Assembly: GCF_020075705.1 (NCBI RefSeq)
Contig: NZ_JAIQUM010000018.1
Span: forward strand, 9,285-73,284
Direction of reading: 5' to 3'
From: Metabacillus rhizolycopersici
GTDB taxonomy: Bacteria > Bacillota > Bacilli > Bacillales > Bacillaceae
Length of the DNA stretch: 64,000 bases
How positions within the stretch are numbered: position 1 is the first letter of the stretch; each line of letters starts with the position of its first letter. The notes below the pieces were generated by a model. It was not told the DNA's origin, ran no database searches, and saw only the letters and a program-made list of their open reading frames with translations. This document shows, piece by piece, positions 8,035 to 18,254 of this stretch. The position numbers and the translations under genes were made by a program.

Positions 8035-9231
8035 CTAACTCGCTTGAGAATAAGCTTGCTTGTATGCTTTCTTTTTCCCGTGTAGTAAATAATATAAAAA
8101 GATACATCCAAATACAACTATAGCCAACGTCATATACAATCCACGAAAACCAACTAGGGGAATGATTGCCCCTAATAGAAAAGGTCCAATCCCCGTCCCT
8201 GCATCGAAGAATATGAAAAAGGTTGAGGTGGCAAGTCCAACTCGATGCCGTGGAGATTCCTTAATGGCAATTGCCTGACAGCATGACTGCAAAGTCCCGA
8301 ATCCGAGTGCAATGAGCGCTCCTGCTAAAAGAAGCGTAAAACCATGTTCTGCTTGGCTAATGATGATTAACCCAATCCCAAATAGTATAATTGCTGGAAA
8401 AATAACAATATTATCGCCTTTTTTATCTAAGATCCGACCAGTGAATGGTCTTGAAATTAAGAGAAATATAGCATAGACGATAAAATAGAAACTTGCTGCG
8501 TCTACTAAATTAATTTCATTCGCATATGTAGCAAGAAACGACAGAATACCCGAGTAAGAAAAACCAATGATGGCGATAACGATTGAAATAGGAAGGGCAC
8601 CTTTTTCGAAAAAGTCTGTCAATTTAAACCCCTTCATCTCATCAAGCTGTGCTTTTGTGATGTTCGCTTCAGGGATTTGTGCAAATAACGAGATGATAAT
8701 ACTAATAACAGTACATAGAGTACATAATACAAAAATCATTGTAAAGCTTGCATGCTGACTAATAAAAAGACCAATGAAGGGACCAATTGCAGTTGCAAGA
8801 GTGATGCTAAGTGAATAATAGCTTGTTCCTTCTCCGCGACGTTCATTCGGAATAATATCCATTACAACAATTGACATCGCTGTCGTAGCCAATCCAAATG
8901 CCGCGCCATGAATAAAACGAACCAACAATAATAAGCTAATGTTTTCGACTGTAAAATACAACAGTGAAGCAATCAAGAATAGAACTAATCCACCGAAAAG
9001 CATTTTTTTACGACCAATTCTTTCAATGTATTTTCCCGAAAATAGGCGTAGAATGAGCGCGCCGATGATGAAGATACTAGAGGCAAGACCAGCCATGCTT
9101 TGTGAGGCGCTAAATTCTTGGATAGCATAAACGGTTAACGTAGTCATTAATAGGTAAAAGGTTAACGCAATGAAAAAGCTAGCTGCGGAAAGAATGATAA
9201 AATCCTTCGTCCATAATTTTGTTTTACTCAT
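8035..9231 (-). CDS. MFS transporter (12-TM efflux-type)
   Basis: The 398-residue protein starts at ATG 9231 (MSKTKLWTKDFIILS) after a GGAG site. The longer open frame to 9372 adds an unlikely polar extension. About 12 membrane segments are visible, with the MFS loop motif GKYIERIGRKKMLFGG between TM2 and TM3 and RGEGTSYYSLSITLATAIGP in TM5. It resembles Bacillus drug/metabolite exporters of the YfkF/YfmO group. It converges on the exonuclease gene. The substrate is unknown. Confidence 0.88.
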   Translation of the reverse strand: MSKTKLWTKDFIILSAASFFIALTFYLLMTTLTVYAIQEFSASQSMAGLASSIFIIGALILRLFSGKYIERIGRKKMLFGGLVLFLIASLLYFTVENISLLLLVRFIHGAAFGLATTAMSIVVMDIIPNERRGEGTSYYSLSITLATAIGPFIGLFISQHASFTMIFVLCTLCTVISIIISLFAQIPEANITKAQLDEMKGFKLTDFFEKGALPISIVIAIIGFSYSGILSFLATYANEINLVDAASFYFIVYAIFLLISRPFTGRILDKKGDNIVIFPAIILFGIGLIIISQAEHGFTLLLAGALIALGFGTLQSCCQAIAIKESPRHRVGLATSTFFIFFDAGTGIGPFLLGAIIPLVGFRGLYMTLAIVVFGCIFLYYLLHGKKKAYKQAYSQAS

Positions 9232-10120
9232 TTTTACAATCTCCAATTTCAAAGTGTAGTTTCTTGATTTGGGTATGCAAAGACTTCCGCAATCTCCTTT
9301 CATAATCTTCGTATCAATTAGATCGCGTACAACTAGAATGTCTACATAGCAATACCCATTTAAATGATTCAATAATTAGTTTATTACCAATTTAAGTTAT
9401 TTGACTGTAAATTTAACATTATACTTTTTTTCAGAATTGTCAATCAACTAAACTTACAAATAAACTGGAAAATAAATGAATATTTTAGCGCATAATGAAT
9501 TGTACCATTTGATTCATGCTAAATCACCTAGACCTGACTGGCTACGTTTTAATCATTCTTCAAGTAGGTATCGATTAAGATATTCTTAATGACCAAAAGG
9601 AGATAGATAATATTTTTGACTTACCTACTAGTATGAGTAGAAAATTACTTGCTGAACGACGTTCTCTTACAAGTGTTTCAAATGTTGACATGATATTCCC
9701 CCTTTATATGATGCAAAATCTTTATAACCTTTATTTTTTATAATCTCTAATTGCTTTAAAAATCTAGATTTCGAGACATCTTATTAAAAAATTAAGAATA
9801 ACCAAATTTACTGTACATTCCGATTTAAATTACTCAATTGATCTTGAATTCTGTTCACTCTAAAAATAAATGTGCTGGAGTGATTCTTAATCTTTTTTTA
9901 GTCAAGAAAAATGTGTCTAGTTTATGACTGAATAAAAATAGTGATTTATATAATAACTATACTTATCTATAAAAAAATAATGCAAAGACTATCAACTCTT
10001 AACTTTATTAAAGTAAAAAACAGAAAGGGAATATAAGTTATTATTAATAACCAACTCCAACAACTTTTACTAACTTACTAAATTGCGACCATAGTTTTTC
10101 AGGAACAGCGAGTAATTAAA
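9232..10120. other. AT-rich decayed intergenic region
   Basis: About 0.9 kb without an intact gene. Apart from the nitroreductase remnant at 9575-9691 I see only very AT-rich sequence with scattered stops in all frames, ending at the hairpin terminator at 10121. It is probably a graveyard of lost genes. Confidence 0.5.
9575..9691 (-). pseudogene. Remnant of a nitroreductase-family gene
   Basis: After AAAGGGGGAATATC, an ATG at 9691 opens MSTFETLVRERRSASNF, the typical start of Bacillus nitroreductases (FMN-binding RRS motif). The frame then loses similarity and stops at 9575. In a neighbouring frame a few residues (LEE..K) still recall the next conserved helix. The rest of the roughly 200-residue enzyme is gone. 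This is a truncated, decayed gene. Confidence 0.55.
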
Positions 10121-10154
10121 AAAACTAATATCTCACATTCCAGATATTAGTTTT
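10121..10154. terminator. Strong bidirectional hairpin terminator
   Basis: A 13-bp stem (AAAACTAATATCT paired with AGATATTAGTTTT) with an eight-base loop is flanked by A- and T-runs. It follows decayed sequence, so it is likely the leftover 3' end of a lost gene and shields yfmQ from upstream read-through. Confidence 0.8.
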
Positions 10155-10342
10155 TTGGTTTTATTATGAAATTATCAGTATTCATCATGTTTCCTCAATT
10201 ATTGGAAACTTATATACAGTTAGACAAGTGGATGGTTAAATTATTATAAAAGTGGATGGTTATTTTTCAAGAAAAAAGCTTTATTATGATAAGGATTACC
10301 TCATGTAATACAATTACTTTAGAACATAAAGGGATGAAAAAT

Positions 10343-10765
10343 ATGACATGGACGTTTGTGCTAATGTTAATTCTTGTGAGTTTAGCTAAAATTTTATTGA
10401 CGTGTCTTCCAACCTCTGTTGTGGAATGGATTCTCGGCAAATTTGAAATACATCCAACGCTTAGTGACACGATGGACACTGTAACCATCGACGGAAAACG
10501 CTTGGAAGGTGAAGAAAAAAATCAAGTTATTAATCATTTTAATCAAGCGTTATTTTTAGAGAAGCATTCTTTTCCTCCAGAGAACAGTGGAACTCCTATA
10601 GTTATTGATACGAAAATGGGAAAAAACAATGTTAGGCTTTTTGTGTATTGTTACAACGATCACGTTGATGTAATCAAAACATACAAAAAGAAAGAAATCG
10701 CATATCGTCTGCGTTCCGATAGTCTTCAGAAACGTTCTAGTTTCGTAACTGAGGAGTTAGTTTAA
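10343..10765 (+). CDS. yfmQ: YfmQ-family protein
   Basis: The 140-residue protein has one N-terminal membrane segment (TWTFVLMLILVSLAKILLTC) followed by a soluble domain containing LPTSVVEWIL, VTIDGKRLEGEE, NSGTPIVIDTK and LFVYCYNDHVDVIK, all characteristic of Bacillus YfmQ. The function of the family is unknown. AAAGGG sits nine bases before this ATG; an ATG three codons earlier lies directly on the RBS and is less likely. Confidence 0.85.
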   Translation: MTWTFVLMLILVSLAKILLTCLPTSVVEWILGKFEIHPTLSDTMDTVTIDGKRLEGEEKNQVINHFNQALFLEKHSFPPENSGTPIVIDTKMGKNNVRLFVYCYNDHVDVIKTYKKKEIAYRLRSDSLQKRSSFVTEELV

Positions 10766-10930
10766 TAGTTACCTAAAGTTGATAAAGTCCTTTCATTAAT
10801 TAAAAAAGGGCTAATTGCTATTATTAATGACTGTTTTCGCAGACTTTGTTGCTACTGTCATATAGAGTGCCATCAACAGTGACCGGTTTGGCTCCATTTT
10901 CCTTGATTCGGGCTTCTAACCCATGAACAG

Positions 10931-11066
10931 AATCGCAAGCGCCTTGATCAGCCTAAGGCAATCAGGAATAGAAGGGATTTTTCACCTTCAATTTCTGATT
11001 GCCTTAGACCTAAGAGGGACCGGACGCTTGCGCTGGATGTCGTGCACTTATCCACAGTACAAGACT
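10931..11066. repeat. Dispersed repeat A, copy 2
   Basis: AATCGCAAGCGCCTTGATCAG, then a long inner hairpin (CTAAGGCAATCAG paired with CTGATTGCCTTAG) around GAATAGAAGG...CCTTCAATT, then GACGCTTGCGCTGGA. Its tail continues TCGTGCACTTATCCACAGTACAAGA, shared with remnants at 1091 and 23735, rather than the tail of copies 1 and 3. It directly adjoins repeat B copy 1. Confidence 0.85.
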
Positions 11067-11069
11067 TTT

Positions 11070-11228
11070 ATAAAGCGAGACTTCCATCAGTGGGGATTTT
11101 CCTTATCCCCCACTGATGGATAGCGAGACTTATCGGGCCTTTACGGGCAGTTATCCCCCACCTTCGCCTCTTTGTGATTCACTCAAGCTTAGAGGTGGGG
11201 GTATTACTGCCCGTTAATGCGGGATAAA
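11070..11228. repeat. Dispersed repeat B, copy 1 (bcr1-like, about 159 bp)
   Basis: The segment starts ATAAAGCGAGACTTCCATCAG and forms a strong stem (CCATCAGTGGGG with CCCCACTGATGG). A second stem follows (GGGCAGTTATCCCCCACC with GGTGGGGGTATTACTGCCC), and it ends GCGGGATAAA. The length, the two-hairpin layout and the ATAAAG...GGGATAAA ends resemble the bcr1 repeat described in the B. cereus group, as I recall it. Copies lie at 40453 and 62166. Confidence 0.8.
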
Positions 11229-11243
11229 TTCCTAAACAAAGAG

Positions 11244-11282
11244 ATAAAGTCAATCCTTCGCTAGATAAGGGATTGACTTTAT
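11244..11282. terminator. Hairpin downstream of gerAB-like gene
   Basis: A 13-base stem, ATAAAGTCAATCC paired with GGGATTGACTTTAT, lies 40 bases past the stop of the minus-strand permease gene. The following minus-strand sequence is only moderately T-rich, so it is a probable rather than certain terminator. Confidence 0.5.
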
Positions 11283-11319
11283 TTGTATAATGTTTACATT
11301 TGATAATTTTGGATCTTGT

Positions 11320-12438
11320 TTAACGAATTGGGAGTTTAGTTGCTGTGGAAGCAGAGTGCTTTTTTCTTATTTTCCCGATTACTAATAATAAAAGTGGAAA
11401 AAACAAACAAATTGTTAAGGAATAAGGTGTCAATGTGTTTTTAAGAAAGTTATGTAAATGTACAGAATTTGGATGCATAAAGGTAGAAAAAGTAATAATT
11501 AAAAACGCTAATGGGTAAGTAAGGATTTTATAGCTTTTTAATCCAAGAACTTGAGCTAACCCAAGAGAAAGTCCGTAAAAACCTATCGTCATCTTAAAAT
11601 ACAGTGATAAAATCCAAACAATTGTCAAAATGATTTCGATTCGATCTAAAAAGTTACCAATGCTTATTTTTTTCGCTAATGTGAACGTGGGATAAAGTTG
11701 GATTGCGGTAATGCCAAAACCCAATACCAAAATACTGAAAATAGTGATAATAATTATGGAGGTTCCTCCAATTAACTGTCCTTTATAAAAGGCTTTTTTC
11801 ATTTCTGTTTTATCAGTAACATACGGTATTATCATTAAAAAGAGGGCAAGCTGTAAGGGGTTCCCCAAGCTACCATATGAGGCCTTTATAATTGGCTTTA
11901 TACCTTCTCCATAAATAGGTTGAATGTTTTCTAATTTTACTTCAGGGATAAGAAAAAAGAATAACAAGAAAAGCAGCGCTATAATCCAAGGGAAAAAGAT
12001 TACTGCTGAACGACAGATGACTTCTAATCCTAATCGTACACCGATTAAGCTTGTAATCACAAAAATAATGATAATCATTTGTATGGGTGTTTCAACCAAT
12101 ACTTGCGAAGTAAAAAAATCCGCCATATCTCTAACCTGTCCACAAGTAATGTGATAAACATAAAAAAGATAAATTAGCGCTGTCATTTTGCCAATCCATT
12201 TTCCTACTATTTTTTCATTATATTCAACATAAGTCATGGATGGATAAAGGGTGGCTAATTGATTAAATAATAAAACGAAAAATAAAGTAATAAGAGTTGT
12301 TAAGATAGCAGCAATCCAAGCATCCTGTTTTGCTACTCTCGCAAGGGGAGCGGTTGTAAGAATTATCGCACTTCCTAACGTAAATATGATGACTAATATT
12401 TGAAATTCACTGGCATTTATCTTACCCTTTTCGAGCAT
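11320..12438 (-). CDS. GerAB/YndE-family spore germination permease subunit
   Basis: The 372-residue protein starts at ATG 12438 after GGAGG. It has about ten membrane helices and the GerAB features of the APC superfamily: an N-terminal KINASEFQILVIIFTLGSAI segment, TYVEYNEKIVG, and a GNPLQLALFLMIIPYV stretch. GerAB proteins are the ligand-sensing membrane subunit of germinant receptors and normally work with GerAA and the lipoprotein GerAC. Neither partner is adjacent here, so it is an orphan B subunit. It indicates an endospore former. Confidence 0.88.
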   Translation of the reverse strand: MLEKGKINASEFQILVIIFTLGSAIILTTAPLARVAKQDAWIAAILTTLITLFFVLLFNQLATLYPSMTYVEYNEKIVGKWIGKMTALIYLFYVYHITCGQVRDMADFFTSQVLVETPIQMIIIIFVITSLIGVRLGLEVICRSAVIFFPWIIALLFLLFFFLIPEVKLENIQPIYGEGIKPIIKASYGSLGNPLQLALFLMIIPYVTDKTEMKKAFYKGQLIGGTSIIIITIFSILVLGFGITAIQLYPTFTLAKKISIGNFLDRIEIILTIVWILSLYFKMTIGFYGLSLGLAQVLGLKSYKILTYPLAFLIITFSTFMHPNSVHLHNFLKNTLTPYSLTICLFFPLLLLVIGKIRKKHSASTATKLPIR

Positions 12439-12604
12439 AGTTACCTCCAACATTCAAATAATATTTAGTATCCCAATAAATCCCTATAATTATTAGATAA
12501 ACTATGAGGGGGTATAAGTGAGTTAGCAGTACAAGTTGCTTTATGTTAAATTTACAAAGGTTTTAAAACAATCGATTTATCCCTAATCACTCTTCATTAA
12601 GTTC

Positions 12605-12638
12605 AAAAAAGCTCGGTCGAATATGACCGAGCTTTTTT
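12605..12638 (-). terminator. Terminator of the aminotransferase gene
   Basis: The stem GCTCGGTC/GACCGAGC is flanked by A6 and T6 and lies seven bases past the aminotransferase stop. It is symmetric and would work on either strand. Confidence 0.88.
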
Positions 12639-12645
12639 GAATCTT

Positions 12646-13977
12646 TCATATCAATGGAATCTTACCTTCAATCTCCTTAATCGAATCATCTAAAATACGA
12701 ATCAAATTCCCTATTTCTTCTTTAGTAATAATCAGTGGTGGTGCAATGACAATTGTATCTTGGCCATCAAATATGACAGAGCGGCAAATGAGACCACGTT
12801 TCGCAGCTTCATTAACGATTAGTGGTGATACCGGTGTTTGAAATTTCTTTTGATCTTCGTCGACGAATTCAATCGCAGCCATTAGCCCAAGTCCCCTTAC
12901 TTCACCAACGATTTTGTGATTAGCTTGAATCCACATCAGTCCTGCTAACAATTCTTTTCCCATAGACTCTGCATTACCAATGAGGTTTTCCGTTTCAATT
13001 AGTTCCAGATTTTTTAATGCAACGGCACAGGCCATCGCGTGGCCACTATATGTGTAACCATGTAATAACGTTCCTGTTGAGAGCTTCTTAAATTCCTCAT
13101 GGATTTGCTCAGTTAGCATGACTCCACCAAGTTGTGCATATCCACTTGTTACCCCTTTTGCAAAACACATCATGTCAGGAGTGACTCCGTAATGTTCGAT
13201 TCCAAACCATTTGCCTGTGCGCCCAAATCCTGTAATCACTTCGTCCGTGATAAATAAGATTTCATTTTCTACACAAATTTCCTTCACTTCTTTAAAGTAG
13301 GTTGCAGGTGCGATATGAACTCCACCGGCACCTTGCACTGGTTCAGCAATAAACGCGGCAATTGTTTCAGGTCCTTCCGCTTCAATTAGCTCTCGTAACA
13401 TAACAGGTTCAACATGATCGACATAGTAAAAATCTGGAGCTAGTGAACTCGAAAATTCTCTAAATGGCTTTAAGCCCGTCGCACTTGTCGCACCCATCGA
13501 CACGCCATGATAGGATTTTGTTCTTGAGATGATTTTTTTCCGCTCCGGTTTCCCTTTTAACATCCAATAATGGCGGGCAAGTTTATACGCTGAATCATTC
13601 GCTTCTGATCCACCAGATGTAAAAAAGGTTGCCATTAAATCACTAGATGCTAATTCAGCAAGCTTTGCGGATAATCGTATCGCCGGTTCGTTACTAAACG
13701 TCGCAAAACATGAGCTATATGCAAGCTTTGTCATTTGTTCCTTTGCTACTTCACCTATTTCAGATCTTCCGTGTCCTACATTCACATTCCAAAGTGATGA
13801 CATCCCATCGATCACAATCTTTCCTTTTACATCCTCGAGGTAAACGCCCCTCCCTTCTTTAAAAATAAACGAAGGTCCAGCATCCTGCTGCTGTTGAATC
13901 GAGGATGTTGGATGAAGAAAATGGTTTTTATCTAATTCCTCAAGCTCACGAATATCATCCATCCAGTTAGGCATCAT
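12646..13977 (-). CDS. Class III PLP-dependent omega-aminotransferase
   Basis: About 443 residues. Class III aminotransferase features are visible: TSGGSEANDSAYKLAR, SYHGVSMGATSATG, the PLP-ring aspartate in FITDEVITGFGRTG and the Schiff-base lysine in MCFAKGVTSGY. The family transfers the terminal amino group of omega-amino acids or polyamines to pyruvate or a keto acid. The start is set at ATG 13977 after AAAAAGG; an ATG one codon later is equally possible. A broken copy of its N-terminus lies at 27745-27957, at the end of the beta-lysine operon. The exact substrate is unknown. Confidence 0.87.
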   Translation of the reverse strand: MMPNWMDDIRELEELDKNHFLHPTSSIQQQQDAGPSFIFKEGRGVYLEDVKGKIVIDGMSSLWNVNVGHGRSEIGEVAKEQMTKLAYSSCFATFSNEPAIRLSAKLAELASSDLMATFFTSGGSEANDSAYKLARHYWMLKGKPERKKIISRTKSYHGVSMGATSATGLKPFREFSSSLAPDFYYVDHVEPVMLRELIEAEGPETIAAFIAEPVQGAGGVHIAPATYFKEVKEICVENEILFITDEVITGFGRTGKWFGIEHYGVTPDMMCFAKGVTSGYAQLGGVMLTEQIHEEFKKLSTGTLLHGYTYSGHAMACAVALKNLELIETENLIGNAESMGKELLAGLMWIQANHKIVGEVRGLGLMAAIEFVDEDQKKFQTPVSPLIVNEAAKRGLICRSVIFDGQDTIVIAPPLIITKEEIGNLIRILDDSIKEIEGKIPLI

Positions 13978-14208
13978 AACCATCCTTTTTGTTAGAATTA
14001 AGGTCCTGATACTTTGAAAGTGTTCTAAAAAACTCAAGTGGTAACAGTACAGAATCTTTATTAAATCTTATTTTAAGTTTATTGCACTTTTTTGTTCTCT
14101 GAATATATTTAATCATTATTTATGCTAAAATTCTCCAAACATAACAGCTTATAGAAGATAAATTCTATGTTGCATGTACATGTTGTAACTATTCTTTTAA
14201 AAGATGAT

Positions 14209-15432
14209 CTAAAATCCTTCGTCCTCTTCGCTTATCCTTTTTGTTTCCTTTTTTAATATTTCTGCTTTATCCGTGTTTTCCCAAGGCAGTTTGATATCTG
14301 ATCTTCCAAAGTGTCCATAACACGCAGTTTGAAAATAAATGGGTTGCCTTAGATTTAACATCTGAATAATACCTGCAGGGCGAAGGTCAAAGTATTTACG
14401 TATTAGTTGAACGATCTTTTTTTCTTCTATTTTTCCTGTACCAAACGTTTCAACGGCTATTGAAACAGGGGTAGCTACTCCAATAGAGTAAGCGAGTTGA
14501 ACTTCACATTTTTCTGCAATCCCTGCTGCAACAATATTTTTAGCTACATAACGTGCTGCATAGGCTGCCGAACGGTCAACCTTTGTTGGATCTTTTCCTG
14601 AAAATGCACCGCCCCCATGACGTGAAAATCCACCATACGTATCCACAATAATTTTGCGACCAGTTAAGCCTGCGTCTCCCTTTGGTCCACCAATGACGAA
14701 TCGACCAGTCGGGTTAATAAAATATTTTGTGTTATCATCAATTAATTTAGTTGGTACCACGTGAGCAATTACATGACGAAGCAGATCTTTTTTTATTTGT
14801 TCTAATTCTACTTCAGGATCATGTTGCGCAGAAATAACGATTGTATCAATGCGAACAGGCTTCACGTCTTCGTATTCTACTGTAACCTGAACTTTTCCAT
14901 CTGGACGTAAATAACTAATCATCCCATTTTTTCTCACTTTTGTTAAACGTTTAGCTAGGTTGTTGGACAGAGAGATTGGTAATGGCATTAGCTCCTGGGT
15001 TTCATTGCAAGCAAAACCAAACATCAATCCTTGATCTCCGGCACCAATTGCTTCTATTTCATCCTCATTCATTAAACCTTCACGTGCCTCTAGAGCTTTA
15101 TTAACTCCCATAGCTATATCAGAAGATTGCTTATTCAACGCAATTAAAATCTTACATGTATCCGCATCAAAACCATATTCAGTGTTTGTATAACCGATAT
15201 TTCGAATGGTTTCTCTCACTATTTCTAAGAAATCTACTTTGCTATCCGTTGTAATCTCTCCCGATAAAACAACTAAGTCTGAACTAACTGAACTTTCACA
15301 AGCAACGCGGGCATTTGGATCTTTTTCAAAAATGGCATCTAATACAGCATCAGAAATTTGATCACACATTTTATCAGGATGACCTTCTGTAACCGATTCT
15401 GAAGTAAATAGGTGTCGTTGTTCTTTAAACAT
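14209..15432 (-). CDS. metK: S-adenosylmethionine synthetase
   Basis: The 407-residue enzyme makes SAM from methionine and ATP. Signatures include [36 protein letters not shown] and the P-loop-like [19 protein letters not shown]. It starts at ATG 15432, nine bases after GGAGG. No S-box riboswitch consensus is seen upstream, which is unusual for metK in Bacillaceae. Its place next to the MTA salvage genes, and substitutions in the N-terminal domain compared with the usual Bacillus enzyme, suggest it may be a second, locus-dedicated metK (inference). Confidence 0.94.
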   Translation of the reverse strand: MFKEQRHLFTSESVTEGHPDKMCDQISDAVLDAIFEKDPNARVACESSVSSDLVVLSGEITTDSKVDFLEIVRETIRNIGYTNTEYGFDADTCKILIALNKQSSDIAMGVNKALEAREGLMNEDEIEAIGAGDQGLMFGFACNETQELMPLPISLSNNLAKRLTKVRKNGMISYLRPDGKVQVTVEYEDVKPVRIDTIVISAQHDPEVELEQIKKDLLRHVIAHVVPTKLIDDNTKYFINPTGRFVIGGPKGDAGLTGRKIIVDTYGGFSRHGGGAFSGKDPTKVDRSAAYAARYVAKNIVAAGIAEKCEVQLAYSIGVATPVSIAVETFGTGKIEEKKIVQLIRKYFDLRPAGIIQMLNLRQPIYFQTACYGHFGRSDIKLPWENTDKAEILKKETKRISEEDEGF

Positions 15433-15809
15433 TACTTTCTCACCTCCAAAAATTATCATTTTTTATACCATTTATCTTTTACGCCAATGTTTTCAAGGAT
15501 CATATGAAAAGCTTTGAATAATAAATTACTCTATCAGGTATCTGAGACTTTTAAAAAGTTTCCTTTTGGAATTTTCCATACAGAGTTAATTTCTTCAACG
15601 AACATTAGAACGATTTTAAAATATGATACGGCAATTAGATAATAAAGGTCTGTACTATTTCCTAGCTAAAATAAATAAAATTTAACACCTTACACAAAGT
15701 TCAAAACCCGTGAATTTCTGGGCTTACGTATTGCTTATCTAAATTAAAAATGGTCCACTGTATCTAACAGTAAACCACCACCACAAAAGTAATTTCCATA
15801 GATTAATTT
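15433..15809. other. Intergenic region upstream of metK
   Basis: 377 AT-rich bases. I looked for S-box and other SAM-riboswitch consensus on the minus strand and found none. A weak hairpin near 15752-15778 may end the mtnK-mtnA transcript. No other feature is visible. Confidence 0.4.
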
Positions 15810-16868
15810 TTATTTTAAATTTTGAAGTTTACTCGAATACTGACCTGCTTTATCAGGATAAACAATACCTTGTTCTGTCACAAAGGCAGTTACAAGTGAA
15901 AAAGGCGTAATATCAAATGCAGGGTTATACACTCTTATCCCTTGTGGTGCTATCCGTTTTCCTAATCCAACCATAATTTCATCTTCCGAACGTTCTTCTA
16001 TCTGAATTTCTTTTCCGGTTGGTGTACTTAAATCAATAGATGATAGCGGAGCTGCTACATAAAATGGCAATTTATGCTCTTTTGCTAAGATAGCTACTGT
16101 ATAGGTTCCAATTTTATTAGCAACATCACCATTGGCAGCCACCCGATCCGTTCCAACAATAACAGCCTGCACTGATTGATTGGCCATAACAACCGCTGCC
16201 ATATTATCACAAATAAGGGTCACATCAATTCCTGCCTGCTGCAATTCCCATGTAGTAAGACGTGCCCCCTGAAGAACAGGACGAGTTTCATCTACAAATA
16301 TCTTTAAATTCCACTCTCGTTCTTTAGCGATATAAAATGGAGCTGTTGCAGTTCCATACTTGGCAGTCGCTAAACTCCCCGCATTGCAATGTGTAAGAAT
16401 TCCCATACCGTCTTGAAATAAGCTAAGAGCATGTTCTCCAATATCTCGACAGACTTTTTCATCTTCTTCTTGAATCTGTAAAGCTTCTTTAAGAAGAATT
16501 TTCTTAATAACCTCTACATTTGATCCTTGTTTTTGTTCTTGATAAGCTCTTTCTTTTAAACGTTTTAATGCCCAGAACAGGTTAACAGCTGTCGGCCGTG
16601 CTGTTGCTAAAAAATCCGATTTTTTTTCTAAATCTTCAATGAAGGTACTCACATTATTTTCATGGTTGTTTTGAACTCCTAAATAGAGACCATAGGCAGC
16701 CGCCATCCCAATAGCTGGTGCACCACGTACTTTCAAAAATCTAATCGCTTCCCATACCTCTTCTATAGTAGACAGTGACAAAAACACAGTTTCTTCAGGA
16801 AGGAGGGTCTGATCGAGTAATATTAGTTGATCTTTTTTCCATTGAACGGATTGAATAAACTCACTAAT
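15810..16868 (-). CDS. mtnA: Methylthioribose-1-phosphate isomerase, apparently starting at ATT
   Basis: It isomerises MTR-1-P to methylthioribulose-1-[11 protein letters not shown] (catalytic Cys), [12 protein letters not shown] and [18 protein letters not shown] (catalytic Asp) are present. The first conventional codon in frame is GTG 16787, but the 27 codons before it encode conserved MtnA sequence ([20 protein letters not shown], cf. VEWKE...LP.ET in B. subtilis). No ATG, GTG or TTG occurs between the upstream stop and that GTG. ATT at 16866-16868, nine bases after AGGAGG and overlapping the mtnK TAG, is the best start (352 residues). Confidence 0.9.
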   Translation of the reverse strand: MSEFIQSVQWKKDQLILLDQTLLPEETVFLSLSTIEEVWEAIRFLKVRGAPAIGMAAAYGLYLGVQNNHENNVSTFIEDLEKKSDFLATARPTAVNLFWALKRLKERAYQEQKQGSNVEVIKKILLKEALQIQEEDEKVCRDIGEHALSLFQDGMGILTHCNAGSLATAKYGTATAPFYIAKEREWNLKIFVDETRPVLQGARLTTWELQQAGIDVTLICDNMAAVVMANQSVQAVIVGTDRVAANGDVANKIGTYTVAILAKEHKLPFYVAAPLSSIDLSTPTGKEIQIEERSEDEIMVGLGKRIAPQGIRVYNPAFDITPFSLVTAFVTEQGIVYPDKAGQYSSKLQNLK

Positions 16869-18096
16869 CTTGATCTACCTCCTGATTTTTAACATACCTG
16901 ACTAAAGAAGTGAGATCACCGATTTTTTGTGCTGTTTCCCTTTTCAATACTAATTGTTGTCCAATCGCGAGGGCTAATCTTTCGCCTTTTGCTCTTAATT
17001 TGGGATCGTTTATGCTTTCCAAATCAGAAACATGGGCTAAACCGATTACTCGACGCATCATTTTACATCCCGCATATCCTAATGAATCTTGAAGCAAACG
17101 TAGTATATAATCATCTTCATATCCCTGTATGGATGCATAAGGCTCACTAGCTTTTCCCTTCCATAAAATTCTAAATTCCTCTTCAAAGACTATCCAAATT
17201 TCCTCTACTGTATTTAACAAATAATCTTGGTATTGAAGCCGTTCTTCTTGATCTAGGGTATGTCCTTCATGAGAGCAAAAATTGAGTAATAGATTGGCAA
17301 TCACTGCTCCAATGTCAAAACCCATCGGCCCGTAAAAGGAAAACTCTGGATCAAACACTTTCGTGTCCGTTTCTGTGACCATAATACTTCCTGTATGAAG
17401 GTCTCCATGGATAAGTGCCTGAGCATGAGTAAGGAATTTTTCCTTTAACTTAGTGATTTCAAGTTTAAGCTCACCATGACCCCAAATCTCTTCGATTACT
17501 TCCTTAATTAGCGGGTTAAATTGATTCGTTTTCGCATCGTAATATGGATCAGTAAACACAAGATCTTCAGTAATTTTACACAATTCAGGATTTATAAATT
17601 GTACTACTTTCTGTTTTTTATCCTGATGATCCAACGCTAAATCTGAAGTTAAAAATAGAGTTCTAGCTAGAAACGTGCCTATATGTTTTGCAAAATAAGG
17701 ATAACGATTACGAGAAATGAGTCCTTTACGCATGATGATGTGACTGGATAAATCCTCCATAACGGTTAATGCCAACTCTTTATCGTAATGATAAACTTTT
17801 GGGACTAAGCCAGGGCAAATACTATTTTGTATCATTAATGCTTCACTCTCAATACGGGCCCTATCCAATGTTAACGGCCATGACTCCCCAACAACGCGAG
17901 CATAAGGAAGTGCTTGTTTTATAATGACACTTTTACCTGAGGAACCATTTTCTATTATTCGGAAAACTAGATTTAGATTTCCATCACCTATTTCCTTGCA
18001 AATTAGCTGAGCATTTTCCGAAAATAAACCCGGAATCTTTCTAACATATTCGATTATTTCTAACTCACTAAGCACATGGTAACTTGAATTTGACAT
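16864..18096 (-). CDS. mtnK: 5-methylthioribose kinase
   Basis: The 410-residue kinase phosphorylates methylthioribose with ATP, the first committed step after MTA nucleosidase. Signatures include [13 protein letters not shown] [29 protein letters not shown], the catalytic loop [11 protein letters not shown] and the metal-binding [11 protein letters not shown]. The conventional ATG has a GGGAGAGG site. Its last codons overlap the mtnA start, so the two are translationally coupled, in the same order as mtnK-mtnA of B. subtilis. No S-box is seen in the divergent promoter region. Confidence 0.95.
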   Translation of the reverse strand: MSNSSYHVLSELEIIEYVRKIPGLFSENAQLICKEIGDGNLNLVFRIIENGSSGKSVIIKQALPYARVVGESWPLTLDRARIESEALMIQNSICPGLVPKVYHYDKELALTVMEDLSSHIIMRKGLISRNRYPYFAKHIGTFLARTLFLTSDLALDHQDKKQKVVQFINPELCKITEDLVFTDPYYDAKTNQFNPLIKEVIEEIWGHGELKLEITKLKEKFLTHAQALIHGDLHTGSIMVTETDTKVFDPEFSFYGPMGFDIGAVIANLLLNFCSHEGHTLDQEERLQYQDYLLNTVEEIWIVFEEEFRILWKGKASEPYASIQGYEDDYILRLLQDSLGYAGCKMMRRVIGLAHVSDLESINDPKLRAKGERLALAIGQQLVLKRETAQKIGDLTSLVRYVKNQEVDQD

Positions 18097-18254
18097 GAAT
18101 CGCCTCTCCCTCTCATAGATTCTCTCCCGAGTAAAATCAACTATGTGTTTGTCGTGGCTCTATTAAAAGCTAGACAAAACAACTGTTTTTTTTAGTTTAC
18201 TCACTAAAAAGGTCATGTCATCATATGTTGTTTTTAAGAGAGAGGTGATTAATT

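Noticed and set aside
10923..11123. 66-codon plus-strand open frame
   Set aside because: It lies entirely within repeats A and B, has no RBS and no recognisable product.
18097..18254. S-box/SAM riboswitch between mtnK and mtnE, or before mtnW or metK
   Set aside because: The GGCCCGATGAAACCCGGCAACC-type core (and its complement) is absent from all three regions.
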